From Grammothele lineata (lineage: Eukaryota; Basidiomycota; Agaricomycetes; Polyporales; Polyporaceae), in the NCBI GenBank assembly GCA_002150815.3, contig NDFF03000399.1:3568-67567 (forward strand): DNA of 64,000 bases, written 5' to 3'. The notes below the pieces were generated by a model. The model saw only the letters and a program-made list of their open reading frames with translations. It made no database searches and was not told where the DNA came from. The position numbers were made by a program, and so were the translations under genes. The first letter of the stretch is position 1. Each line of letters begins with the position of its first letter. Shown piece by piece: positions 44,434 through 55,450 of the stretch.

Positions 44434-46458
44434 TTTTTTTTTTTTTTTTTTTTTTTAATCGAATAGGTGTGTTTTATCCCGTCTTCCGTGTACAGGGACC
44501 CGCGGCAAAGCCAGGGGCGGGCGGGGCGCCAGGCCCATACGCTACTAGCACGTATGTAAGTAAGATAGAGACGTGGTAAATCGAAGCATCGTAGTCAGAT
44601 GAACGGTCGGGGGCAGCCCGGGTGCGGGGGAAAGGGAAAGGGGGGTGGGAGTGGACGACAGCGAACTGCCACAGCGAGCACTAGCTAGGGGGTCAGGGGG
44701 GGAGAACGACTAATGTACTGCCTCTCGTAGGATGCATGCCGGGAAGTATGTACGGCCGTCGCAGCGCGCTCTCGGGAAGGGGGCGGTCCCCAAACGTGAA
44801 AGCGCCCGGGTTGTCCGCCAGGAAGTTGACGATGATAGGGAATGGATCGAGCTCTCGTAGGAGAGTCTCCCAGTCCGTCGCCCGAAATCGCCGCTTATAC
44901 CACTCGCAGTGGAACAGGACATGGTTCCGCGTGTGAGCCCAGGCGTTCAGGGGCGGGAGTCGGTACTGCTCCCCAATGCCTACTGCCGCCGCCGCCTCGT
45001 GTCGCTTGATGGCGTAGCACCAGCACATGGCATGGTCCTCGTCCCGGAGAACGCGTCGCGCGTAGTCGCCGGTGGGCGCGTGCGTGGTGAGGCAGCGGAT
45101 GGCGCGCGCCGTGAGCGTCGCGCTCCTACCCACCTGCTTGATCGGGATGCGATTCCCGGAGTGCGCGAGGTTTCGGAAGCCGTAGTGATTGGGGTATTCG
45201 CGGCCGAAGTAGTGCGGGTGGCGGGCTTCCTTCGCCCACTCAGCGCGCATGGTGTCGACGGTGCGTGAGCGGGCGTAGGCGTACGACTCGGGAATGGGGT
45301 CGGAGAGACGGTCCTCGGGTGCGGTCGAGTCAGACATGTCCCCGACGAGGCGGTCGACAGACTCGTTCTCCCGCACGCCGACGTGTGATGGGCAGTACGA
45401 GACGTGCAGGACATTGTGCTCGGACTTCTCGAGCCACTCGCGCAGGTTCTGGCAGGCAGTGAGCGAGTAGGGCTGGCCAGCGTGAGTAGAGACGTCGAGG
45501 AGGGCGCGTGCGGAGGACTCATTGTCGGTGAAGATGTAGACCGTGCGGGGCATCTTCAGGCGCACATACCCGATAGCCATGGAGAGGGCGATGAGCTCAG
45601 CATCGTAGCTAAAGGCGCGGCCCGTTTTGATGGCACGCGACCAGACTCGCCTGCCGCCGACGTAGGCCTCGTATCCGGCTGCAGAACGCTCCTCCTCAGG
45701 GTGAGCGCTGCCGTCTGTGAAGATTACGAGTGCGTCGGGGTCAGCATGGGCGGCGTTGATGCGCGGGCGCAGGTCGTCGCGGATCCATGCCTGGAGGGCG
45801 TCCTCGTCCTTCTTCGGTGGGTGGTCCATGTGATAAACGATGCGGTGCGCGAAGAGGTCGGCGACGCGGAGGCCAGGCTGTGCCTCCTCGTGAAGAGGCG
45901 CAAAGGTGGGGTCAGCGGGATGTAGATTGGGGAGAAATTCGGCAGCTGCCGTGAGCGGCGCGCGGGCATCGGGAGGGGAGAGCTCGGGGAGGAATCGGAT
46001 GAATGGTGCGGTGGCAGAGCGGTCAAAGGTGGAGGGGAAGGCAGCACGAACAGGGTGAGAGGAAGGGAGTGTACGTATACGAACCATGTATCGTTCTTGT
46101 ATTCTACGGAGTTGGAGATGAAGGGGGGGGATGCCGGCGAAGGCTTCCATGGCCCCGACCGGCGTAGATTTGAAAGCGCCCGTGATCCATCGCAGGGCGG
46201 CGTTCTGGGCGACGCGCATGGGGCGCAGTGCGGTCTTCAGACCTTTTCGGCGGAACCACACCGCGCACCCGTATAGGAGAAGGGGCAGGATGCAGGATAT
46301 GTAAAGTAAGCGGCGATGGAGGGGGGAGAGGCCGCGGAGCGAGTTGCCCAACATGAGCATGGACTTGACGGTGGTCTCGGCGCGGTCGGCGTAGTACTGG
46401 ATGTGTGCCCGCCATGTGAGTTCCCGGTCGAAATAGAAACCAAGGTAGCGCCATACGG
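44434..46458 (-). mobile_element. 5'-truncated LINE (Tad1-like), 2.0 kb
   Basis: On the minus strand the element begins abruptly inside ORF2 (46458), runs through the stop at 44693, a 3' UTR of about 235 nt, and ends in a 23-nt poly(A) tail (T run at 44434-44456). A perfect 15-bp duplication flanks it. Truncation, tail and long variable duplication are hallmarks of target-primed reverse transcription. The surviving frame is fully open, so the insertion is young. Confidence 0.9.
44693..46456 (-). CDS. LINE ORF2 C-terminal part with RNase H domain (partial)
   Basis: 587 codons remain, open from 46456 to the stop. The start VWRYLGFYFDRELTWRAHI followed by MLMLGNSLRGLSP and RLLYISCILPLLLYG is the thumb/C-terminal part of a LINE reverse transcriptase. 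An RNase H domain follows with the catalytic pattern FTDGSA (about residue 245), YDAELIALS, FTDNESS and HVGVRENESVD. The C-terminus has WCYAIKRH and HVLFHCEWYKRR, similar to the zinc-knuckle region of Tad1-clade elements. The endonuclease and RT catalytic core are missing, so the copy cannot move on its own. Confidence 0.88.
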   Translation of the reverse strand, partial: VWRYLGFYFDRELTWRAHIQYYADRAETTVKSMLMLGNSLRGLSPLHRRLLYISCILPLLLYGCAVWFRRKGLKTALRPMRVAQNAALRWITGAFKSTPVGAMEAFAGIPPLHLQLRRIQERYMVRIRTLPSSHPVRAAFPSTFDRSATAPFIRFLPELSPPDARAPLTAAAEFLPNLHPADPTFAPLHEEAQPGLRVADLFAHRIVYHMDHPPKKDEDALQAWIRDDLRPRINAAHADPDALVIFTDGSAHPEEERSAAGYEAYVGGRRVWSRAIKTGRAFSYDAELIALSMAIGYVRLKMPRTVYIFTDNESSARALLDVSTHAGQPYSLTACQNLREWLEKSEHNVLHVSYCPSHVGVRENESVDRLVGDMSDSTAPEDRLSDPIPESYAYARSRTVDTMRAEWAKEARHPHYFGREYPNHYGFRNLAHSGNRIPIKQVGRSATLTARAIRCLTTHAPTGDYARRVLRDEDHAMCWCYAIKRHEAAAAVGIGEQYRLPPLNAWAHTRNHVLFHCEWYKRRFRATDWETLLRELDPFPIIVNFLADNPGAFTFGDRPLPESALRRPYILPGMHPTRGSTLVVLPP

Positions 46459-46473
46459 CGTTGCTCCTGCGTC
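46459..46473 (+). repeat. 15-bp target-site duplication, right of LINE
   Basis: Second copy of CGTTGCTCCTGCGTC, identical to 44419-44433. Confidence 0.9.
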
Positions 46474-48249
46474 CGCCCGTCGATTCGAATCCTCTCCTCC
46501 AACTCGTTCGCTCTCTTTCCGTCCCGTCTGTGCTCGATGGTCTCTCCTCCCATGATGCGTTTCCCTCAGCTTATCTCTGGTCTTTTCCCTATGCTTCCAC
46601 TGTCGTCTATCAGCTGAGTTCGCGCCACTGGCTCCATCGACCGCGCCTGCTTCCCAGAGGCGCCATAACCGCTTCCTCTCCTTCAATGCCATCGCTCTTA
46701 TCCCTGCCCTGAAGGCTCCAACAGTCACCGTAGGGGACACCCAGGCGTCAATTCAACGTGGATCGACGACAGCGAGCAAGACGCCCCGCGGGCCACAGTT
46801 CTCCTTTAGGGTTGGGCTGCCGGCAGACTGCGTCTAGTGTGAGGATTAGGCTCAGCTCCTCTCGGTACCCGGGATGCTTTGAATGCTCGGTATGTTCTTC
46901 TGTCGCTGCGATTGACCTAGTTGAGGTCCCTCATACGCTGCTTCACGGAACTATGCTGTTGGTGTACTCGTCCATACATCCGTTTAGCAATGAGATTATG
47001 CGTTATCATCTTGCCTGCTTGTCTTGTGCCTTCAGCTCCAACCAAGATCAACCTTTTCGCTCTCCCTTTCCCTCTCATTATCTGAACATTGACGGGCAGC
47101 GACGGGCACAAAAGGTTACCTTGGCCGCTCGACTATCCAGCTCGCCGATCTCGCCAACTCTGTCGCTCAGCCTTCTTCACGACGTGTCATTTTCAAGATT
47201 CTCCGAGCCTCGCGTTTCAAACACTGCTCGTAAGTGCAGATATGCCCCAATAATCATCGCTAACGCTCCCGTTGCAGGACTCGTGTTCTCGCCATCTCAC
47301 GCGTTCTACAGACATTATGTGACAGCGTCCGGTGCCCCCGCCTTGGTAGCTTCTCCTACTTACACTTCTACGCACCCAGTTCGAAGCCTCTCGGCTGCTT
47401 CACGCGCCTGTGTCCTGGTGAGACACCACGGCGAACACGTCCGCGCTGCCCGCGGCCAAGCCGACTCGGACTCTTCACACCTCATGGACGTCCCCCGGCA
47501 TCTCCCTGCAAAGTCCTCGAACAGCACACACTATGCGAATCGGCACGGACGATGGAAGATGTCCCTCGTTAGCGGGCACTCACAACACCCTCTTAGTACG
47601 ACGTAGAAGCAGGACGACAGCCCGCAGAACGTGACCCGCTCGTCCCCGTACGCCACGCCCGCTCCGAGGAAGCTCCCTTACAACAGGTGCCTCGCTGGAG
47701 ATGGATGCTCGTCTTACGCGGAAGCAGTGTCCGTCTGCGCGGACCGCCCTCGCTCAGCGCCACCAGGTTTGCTTGACCTGCGTGTATTGCGGTGCACGCG
47801 AACACGTTCTACAGTGTTTCCCATAGTGCAGCTGTGAAGGTACGCAGCCTCTGTTGATATCGCCCTCTCGCTGTATTGACTTTGGCACCGACACGTAGTT
47901 CTCCAAGCCACACCGTCACGCCAGGCTGTGTTCTCCTCGCATGGTCGCGCAGGACTGCGCACTCCTTGACTCGAGGATGCGCGCCGCGCTAGCGTTGATG
48001 TCTACTTCACGCAAGTGCTCTACAGCCCGTGTCTACAACCGCGGCGACGCACTGCACCACCGATGCGGGCGCTTATGACCGGGCGCGCACCCGCTTGACC
48101 GTATACCTAGTTTTACGCTGCGTCTCTGTGACACAGTGTCTTCGATATCGTCCAGAAGCGATTGTACCTGCTCTGACATACCTCACAAAATTGGTTTGGA
48201 AGGGGTAGGGTGCCGGTGTGGAACTCCCCGGCACTTTGGAGGGGATGAC
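46474..48249. other. stretch with no confident gene
   Basis: A 282-codon plus-strand ORF (46758-47606) is open, but its composition (S, R, H and A rich) and lack of motifs make it likely to be chance. Nothing else is recognisable. Confidence 0.35.
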
Positions 48250-49120
48250 GACTTGCGGACCCCGTGGACGTCTCCGGCACCTACGGCGTAAAGATGCGTG
48301 CGAGAGCGAGGGTCGCGATGGGTCTTTCATGCTTTCTGAGAATACGATGCGTGTTCTAGAAGACCGCAAGCACGCCGTCGGACGAAAGATTACAGCACTC
48401 CGAGGCCAGACGCGCAAAGGCACGACGACGGTTTCTTGTCCCTCTCCTCTCGCGCACGCTGTGTTAGGCTAACCCCCTCGCAGGTTCTCAGCGCTCCTCG
48501 CGCACGCCTCATTGCTCGCCCTTACGCCGCTCATGTCCCCGCTTTCATTACGGGATGATCAACTCTCCCCGTTCGCTACGAGGCCCTCACTCGTACCCGC
48601 CTTGCACATACCTCCTCCGCGCGCCAGTTCTTTCATTACCCCGTGAGCGTCCTTCCTTCTTGATATCTCTCCCCAATTTATTTCTCCCAGAACACCTTAC
48701 GTTCACCCACTGACGTCGGTGCAGAACGAACGTGCGCCCTCGCTCGCCTCGCCTTCATCCAGCAGCTCTCCCCCGCGCTCGCTTGTCACCTCCGCGTGTC
48801 CCCTCACGGCCACGGACTGTCTCGAGCGTCTTGCTTCCATAATCCTGATGGTTTACAATAATCCTGACGGCCTGCCATTCGGACGAGGAGTCGGCGAACT
48901 CGTAAAGGCATAGGGAGACCACATAGCTGAGCTCGTACACATGAGTTCTGTCCCCCGTCCGCACGCTGTGTAAAGCTGAGTTGTGCGCTAACAGAAAGGA
49001 AACATAGCCTATGGCTCTTTCCCCATCGCCGAGCTATATGAAACACTGTGGTACACAGGCTCGTCGTTGGGTCGACGTGCGTTCTTCTATTCTCCCCCCA
49101 CTCCGTCCCATCCTCCTTAC
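48250..49120 (+). pseudogene. decayed P450 material (relic E)
   Basis: Shares the ACGCGCAAAGGCACGACGAC block (about 48410-48430) with relic D at 54101. The stretch 48970-49030 resembles 55525-55590 downstream of relic D. It is the mirror counterpart of relic C. Identification rests on nucleotide similarity to other relics, not on an open frame. Confidence 0.4.
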
Positions 49121-49579
49121 CCTTCTTTCCACGCCCGCTCGTGTTTGGCGTCCCGCTCTTGCTGACGCCTATGTACGCGCACACATTCTCTCCAGGAATC
49201 CACGCCTGGATGCACGCACAGCGCGCAGGCGCACTTCGCGCCTCGCCCTGCACCACACCGAGGCTTTCTCACCGAGGAGGGCTCCACGTCAATCCCCTTC
49301 GTCAAAACAGGGAGGGAACGCACTTGGCATGACGCTGCTACCCTTATACCCTTGTCGCACTGGCGCACGGATTGCGCCCGCTGGAGTCTCATCCCCCCGG
49401 ATATAAGCCTAACGCTCGCGGTGGTAATCCTGCAGAGCTTTCTAATGTGCCCCGTGGGAGTGAGGGAGTAGAACGGTGCGGGAGGGCAGATAGCGGAGAG
49501 CGGAGGCATAGATACGAGCGTACGAGTAGGCATACAAGAGCTATTTCCGAGTATATACAATTCCAAAAGAGAAATGTCT

Positions 49580-51080
49580 TCACGCTTCAATCCCCGTCTC
49601 GCCGTCCTCAGAGATTACGTTCCGAGTAGCCACGCCGGACCTTGCGAGCTCCACATTAGATCCCTCTGACCCCTCTCTGCTAAGCGGTATTTTATCGGAC
49701 AGTCTTGTGAAGGTAATGTGTGGGAGCCCACGTCTGACTTGCAGACGGTTTTCGGCGACGAGTGTGATCACAACGAGTGGGTAGGAGGCCTATATTGAAC
49801 ATAGTAAGACCGATGTGCTGTACAATTATATCAACTTTGGGATGGCATACCGCAATTGGTGCAAGGCAATCCTGCACGTAGAAATGTATTCCATTTGAAA
49901 CGGAAGGTTCCCGTAGAGAACCAACTTGATTCTGAGGAAGGCCATAGAATACCGTTATGATGAGTGTGGCTAGCTTGGGTTTATGTTAATGAGCCCTTCA
50001 TGTACAAACTACGCATCACAACTCACCCAAATCATAGCGTATACGGCACCTGACTCGACGAGTAAGCTGAGAAGTTTCAGAACTTGAGTGGTAGATGTAG
50101 ATCTCCCTAGTTCCTCCTTGATAATCCTTCTGTGTACCCTGAATAACTTCTTAGTCAAGCAGACAAAGTCGTGCAGCGCATGTTCTGGAAGTATACCTAC
50201 CAAGCCTTGTATCCAATTAGTATGACTGTAAAGACATTGCTAGCAAAGGATAGTGATATTGCTGCTGCTGCTCCAGAGAAGGTTGACAGTCCGGACGCTT
50301 GAGAGGTGGCAGTCACTTCCCACACAGTCACAACACCAATGGCTTTTTGACCCGACGTTCACATCATAAGTAGATTGTAGATTCTAGGAGAAAGGAAAAC
50401 CCACTCACCAGTTAACCCGGATAGGACGACGACAGAAAAACCCAATACCCTGCGATTATACTCCCATACTGCTAGAACCCTCCACCAGACAATTGCATCA
50501 CTGATCAGAAACTAAAAGATGTTCCTCAGACGCGTGTGCGTGGATACTTCTATCGGAACTCACATTGATAATGATCATGGCGACCTCAATAACTAGGCGA
50601 GTACGAGCAAGCCGATCAAGCTGTTGCCAGTCCCCCGCATCTGCAATCGGATCGAAAACAATTGACCACACGCCCTGAGCGTGCGATGCTACGTAAAAAA
50701 GCACAGTCGTTGTTATGAGAGTGAAAGTGCATGCAAGCTGAACCTGGATGGCACGATGACGGAGATCGGATAATCTAACATATGCCACAATGTCAGTAGG
50801 CACTATACACGATTGTCGGAGTAGATAAATTCACAGTAGTAGCCTGATGGTGTTGAGCGCTAGCATCATGAACGCGCCTTGTTGTGATATTAGCATCGAC
50901 TAAATCGTAACATGAGATATGGATTGGCATACCGAAGAGGATTGAAAGCACTGCATCTCCTTGAACTTCATAATATGAGTAGGAGATGTCTGCGTCCGCA
51001 GGCATTTGAAACGGACTCCGCACGCTCTCCATCGAGTGTTTGAGTGAGTCCGTGGTCGCCTCACGTATGTATGGACGCAT
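49580..51080 (-). CDS. seven-transmembrane protein, family copy (intact, mate of the disrupted gene)
   Basis: Predicted 363-aa polytopic protein. Exons on the minus strand: 50933-51080, 50835-50877, 50564-50774, 50409-50511, 50201-50342, 50027-50138, 49851-49973, 49580-49789; every junction is GT-AG and in frame. Landmarks: FQMPADADISYSYYEVQGD, AVLSILFGAFMMLALNTIRL, LSDLRHRAIQVQLACTFTL, FLISDAIVWWRVLAVW, FTVILIGYKAWVHRR, LLVESGAVYAMIW, CLAPIAASYPLVVITLVAEN. Seven hydrophobic stretches match the other copies. An upstream in-frame ATG at 51215 is possible, but the chosen start aligns with MPQYIRK and MCAHHIRD of the sister genes. It is the intact partner of the transposon-disrupted copy at 25568, with an empty insertion site at 50739-50743. 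The function is unknown; the topology is receptor-like. Confidence 0.87.
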
Positions 51081-51829
51081 GGCCGGTACGAAAGAGTGAA
51101 GGAGGTGTAGAATGGCGTTCTGCCGGACTGCAGTTATAAGGTATCCCGAGGGTCTATAAATATACTGCCTCACCTTCGACCGCTGTCGATGTCGTCTGCC
51201 TTCCACGACAAGCATGCCCTATAGAGTCTGTAAGCAAAAACGAACTGTGTCTTTCCTTCTGGGAAGCTCTCAGTAGTAATTCCAACGCTCCAGCTCTTCC
51301 GCCTCACGATTGGCAGTTGACAACATGTGATATGTCAATAGGAAGTGGACACTCCTTCCCCCATTCCTGTGCAACGGAACCTTGCGTGAGCCACAGTTTG
51401 ACATTGTCACAAATACGATACGAATCGCCCCTTCTAAGGAATCGGAGAATCTTCTGAAGCGTCTCTCTCTGTGGTACTAGAGAAGTTAGTAATTCTAACC
51501 CGCGATGACAACAAGCGGCGCCGCGCGACTATCCCAACAGGTGAGATGACGTCTCATGAGAAAGGTTCTGGAGGTAGTGGGTTCTTCTTAGGAACCACAG
51601 AAGTCGCACGAAGTTGCGTGGATCGAGTGGGAACTGAGAACCAGCACATGACATTGGTCAGTTACGTGTGTATCAAAAAGGGAGAATCATGTGGGAGCGG
51701 CTGAGATGGAAGCACAGACCTGAGGTTGCAGCTGCAGCGCTGTGTGGTATAGGATAACACAGTTTTGCTTCCATAACGAGCGAAACGACGTCTTATACAG
51801 GAGGATCAGCGTAGGACACACGAGAAGCT

Positions 51830-52950
51830 AATCTGGCAGATACTTGATTGACTTTTAGGGTACGAGAGTCACCGAAGAGGAATCCATGGTCTTAGATACG
51901 TAGACAGCTGGAATGGACATTGAGTTTTCCTGGAGTCTACTGTATCTGTACACTCGTATTACTTGAAACGAAGGGCAAAAACACAATATATCACCACAGA
52001 CGAGCACGTGCATACACGAGCGGGTAACCCACACGGCAAGAAGGCGAGCGCGGACTTCACGGCGTGCACAGCCGCGAACATTGCTGCAATCTCATCTCAA
52101 CGTGCCGCGCGGTATAGAGGCATACTAAAATAAGGGGAAGATTGAAAATGAATGAGATACGGAGTACCAAACGACATGAAACACACAAGGCCGCAGCAGG
52201 TGAGGTTTGGGTGATCGCGCGCACAACTACAGAAACATGCGCGATCAGAATATACTTAAAAAAGTCTAGACGTACAAATATCTCAGCTTGCAGTAGACTT
52301 ATCTCACACTTCCTAAAAGTTGTCTTCGTCCTTGCGGCGTGGAAGCGCCGCTGCCAACGCCGCGCTGCTCGAGATATGCTTGTGTCTTCGACGTACGCAT
52401 TCCCATAGAAATAGGGATGAGTTGCACCACATAGGACACGATATCATACCTAACCGCTACCGTCAGCCTATGTTCTCGGAGTGCCGCATTATTTGCGACT
52501 TACCTTGAGCTCATAACGCCCTTCCTGCATATCTCGGATAGGACACTCACCAAGTTGATCTCAGCTTCCTGCTCGCACGCGCGAGCATGCTGATGCCCGA
52601 GCGTATTTCCTTGCCCATTATGAATGAATTGGAAGTGCGCAAATGACACTTCTAGACTACGTACAGTGGACTGGACTGGAGAGTCGCGTTGAGGGAGCCC
52701 AGGGCGCACAGTTCAACGTTCAGCTCGAAGCCCATGAGGATGACGTCACCAGAGAACTTCGGAGAACTGAAAAGGCAACGTAGACGCCCACGCGCGATGA
52801 CGCGGCGCGCACGCTGGCACGCGTTCGGGTACTCCTCGCCGGCTGTTCCTCGTCCTCGATGGCCGGATCAGTGCGACTGGCACGACTGCTGGTGCACGCG
52901 AGGGTCGATCCTCGATGCACGCAACGAGCACTTGCAAGGTTCCGGCGTGG
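51830..52950 (-). pseudogene. P450-like relic upstream of the 49.6-kb 7TM gene (right arm)
   Basis: The minus strand reads DEIAAMFAAVHAVKSALAFLP near 52030-52095, comparable to the I-helix exon of the intact P450. The whole stretch is the inverted counterpart of 24200-24960. 51835-51975 is the best conserved segment between the two arms. Confidence 0.4.
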
Positions 52951-53569
52951 TGCTAGGTGTCGTCACTGTGCACATACCCTTCCTGAGTCCCCTGGTCAGT
53001 GGTACGGCAATTTCGGTGTTCCCCTGCTTATTTTGACTCTCTTTGGCTTACTATCTTTGTTGTCAGATGCTCCCCCGTTCTCGTGTTTGCACTGGATTCA
53101 AGAGGTACACCTCACGAACGTCTCCCTGGACTCCACCTGGGCATTTGTCGACCCCCTCCGCCCCGCTGTACAGTCACAACGTCACCACCGCCGGCAGAAC
53201 ATGGGAACACATACGCCGCGAATGCGTGCCTATCCCCAGCGCGAACCGCGTTGCCGTGAGGGGGCCCGAGCGCACAACCGTACAGATTCCTCGACGTGTC
53301 GTGTGCGCTCCAGGCTCTTCGGCGTCGCGCGCCGGTACCGCCAGGACTAGGGTATCACCCCACTCTAAAATCGACTCTACTTTGCTTCTAGGATGTACGC
53401 GAACATCTTCACGAGCTCTACGCGGCATGCCTGTGTGTTGCGCTCGCGCGTGCGACCGCTTCTCGCCCGACCGCTCGCTCGCTCGATGGTGAGCTCTCCA
53501 CTCCCCTGACGAACGCGCGGAACGTTCCTCTCGCGGGTGTCTTGAGTGTCTGTTTGTTCGTTTATTCTT

Positions 53570-55450
53570 GTCGTCGTCCGTCCATGAGCATAGCCTGACG
53601 ACTCTCCAGGCCACACAGAAAGTCCTCCGCGAATACAAGACCTACACCGCCCGATTATTCCTCGCGCTCCCCGCGCTTGCACTGCTACTCCTCGCACCCT
53701 TCGAAAACTACTGTACCTCCGCCCGCTCGCCACGCACCTCTTCGCGCTCGCACTTTCCGTCGCATCACGCCACCTTTCCCGGTTACATCTGCTCGCGCGT
53801 CAACTCAGGCGCTTTCTGCGCAAGCTCGGAAAGCTCTCTGTGGCTGCGCGACTCAAAAACGCAGAGTAGATGGCGCTTGCATGTCAAGCAGCTGCACGAA
53901 GGATACGGGTCGGGCGTGTCGCGCGGATCGGTACGTAGATCTCTGTTACTTTGGTACTTGCGCTAGTATATTCGTACGAACCCAGCTGACGCGCAGGATA
54001 TCCTACGTAGGCCGAAGCGAGCTGGTGATTTGCGATCGAAGAGTAGGCAGCGCTCTTGGGGGTGATCGGGCTGTGGAAGCGGGCAGGGCCAAGCTCTCTT
54101 CCCTGGACGCGCAAAGGCACGACGACAGACGTCTATCCCCGCGTGGTCGTGGAACGGGGATCGCGCAATGTCAGCGTCCTATTACACGAACGGAACGGCG
54201 TACGAGCCCCCGAGTCAGTCGGCGGGGAGACGTGGTTCGGTCGCGCGGGAGTTGTGAGTGACGTAATCCGTAGGTTCAGCTTCTCCGCTGGCAGGGCGTG
54301 CACTTACGGGGGGCCGCGCTCAAAGCAGAGCGCACATGGCATCCACCGCCGGGCGCGACGGACACGCCCTCTCATCTCTCTCTTACTCCCTGTATGCGGC
54401 ACTCCTCACTCGCGCGATCCGCCATTGCGCGCATGTGCTATTGCCCCGAGTTTTTCTCCCAATGATACCCATCTTCTTCCCGTCTGCCGCGCCCACGCTC
54501 ACGCACATCCCACAGGTTCAGTCGGTTCTTCAATCACCATTCTGAGACAATAACTGGGCCGCAAGACGCGTCGAAGCACATCACGCGCGGGCGAGGAGTA
54601 CGGGCCGCTCGTCGCGGCGCGCATAAGGAGGTTGGCGACACGCTGGGCTAGCAGAGCAGGTTCCAACAGGAAGCGGAGGCGGAGATAACGGGCACTGAAT
54701 GGCCCTGGCCAGTCCCCTGCGCGCGCGTGTTGGGCTGCAGGGCGGACGGGCTGACGCGTCTATGGGCAGGGACGACTTCCTGTCGGATATGGCGTGCGCG
54801 GTCCCCGTTTGGGGCGTGCGCGCTTGTCGATGACAGACGGGGAGCTTGCGGGGTCGCCCGGGGCGGGTCGGAGCCGCTCCTGGTTGATGCGGGAAAGGTT
54901 TCTGGACGATGCTCGCAGACTCCAATACGGACGCGTACGTGTGGCCTTAGTCACTCTCCTCACTCGCTCTCTGTGTGACGCTCACGCGCCCGCAGGCTCT
55001 CCTCGCTGCTCGTGCATGTCTTCTGGCTCGGCCTCTACCTCAACCGTATCCCCGTCTCCACTTGGGGGCGATCAATGCCTTACTTTCCCGCTGGGAGGGC
55101 ATCACCCGTGCCCGCCTCGCGCGCGGAGAACCGCGCGGGAGCTCTTCCACTGCGTTTACCTCGTACGTGTCCTTCCTTCTTCCTTCCCTCTCCCTTTCGC
55201 TCCATCTGTCTCAACCTTCAATTGCTCGCTTTCAGATAGGGAAACGATGACGTGCCCTCACGATGTGGTCAACTTCTCGGTCATGCTCGAAGGCTCCAAC
55301 TCGGAAGCGTAAGTGCGCCCGTTGTCCCTCTCCGCTCCCGTACGCTGTGCCATGCTGACGCGCGCGCAACCTGTTCATGCAGCCCTTCGCCCTCACGGAC
55401 GGCTCCGCGTCCTGCATGCTGTGGTCTTATAGATCTGCTCTCCGGGCGAG
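53570..55450 (+). pseudogene. decayed cytochrome P450 (relic D) with internal duplication
   Basis: Plus-strand remnants in P450 order: LQATQKVLREYKTYTARLFL (about 53607-53670), followed by a hydrophobic stretch, matching exon 2 of the intact gene; the CTGGACGCGCAAAGGCACGA block near 54097; an SDMACAVPVWGVRAC-like block near 54783; and LLVHVFWLGLYLNRIPVSTWG near 55010-55075. Then HDVVNFSVMLEGSNSEA (about 55260-55310) is a second copy of the VNFW exon with its 5' splice site (GTAAGT) still visible. The same internal duplication exists in relic B, so it predates the inverted duplication. No haem loop is seen. Confidence 0.6.

Larger units (their letters stand above)
49260..55450. repeat. right arm of the inverted segmental duplication
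   Basis: Reverse-complement counterpart of 20943-34480 with the 7.1-kb TIR/copia insertion removed. In decreasing coordinates it holds a P450 relic (D), a P450-like relic (52.95-51.83 kb), an intact 7TM gene (51.08-49.58 kb) and the flank matching 34.2-34.5 kb. Because this arm lacks the transposons, it preserves the pre-insertion state. Confidence 0.75.

Noticed and set aside
46474..46500. GATTCGAATCC as a tRNA B box
   Set aside because: No A box or acceptor stem can be placed at the right distance on either side.
46758..47606. 282-codon ORF as a real gene
   Set aside because: No motif, no hydrophobic or repeat pattern, no splice support, in a region of decayed repeats.
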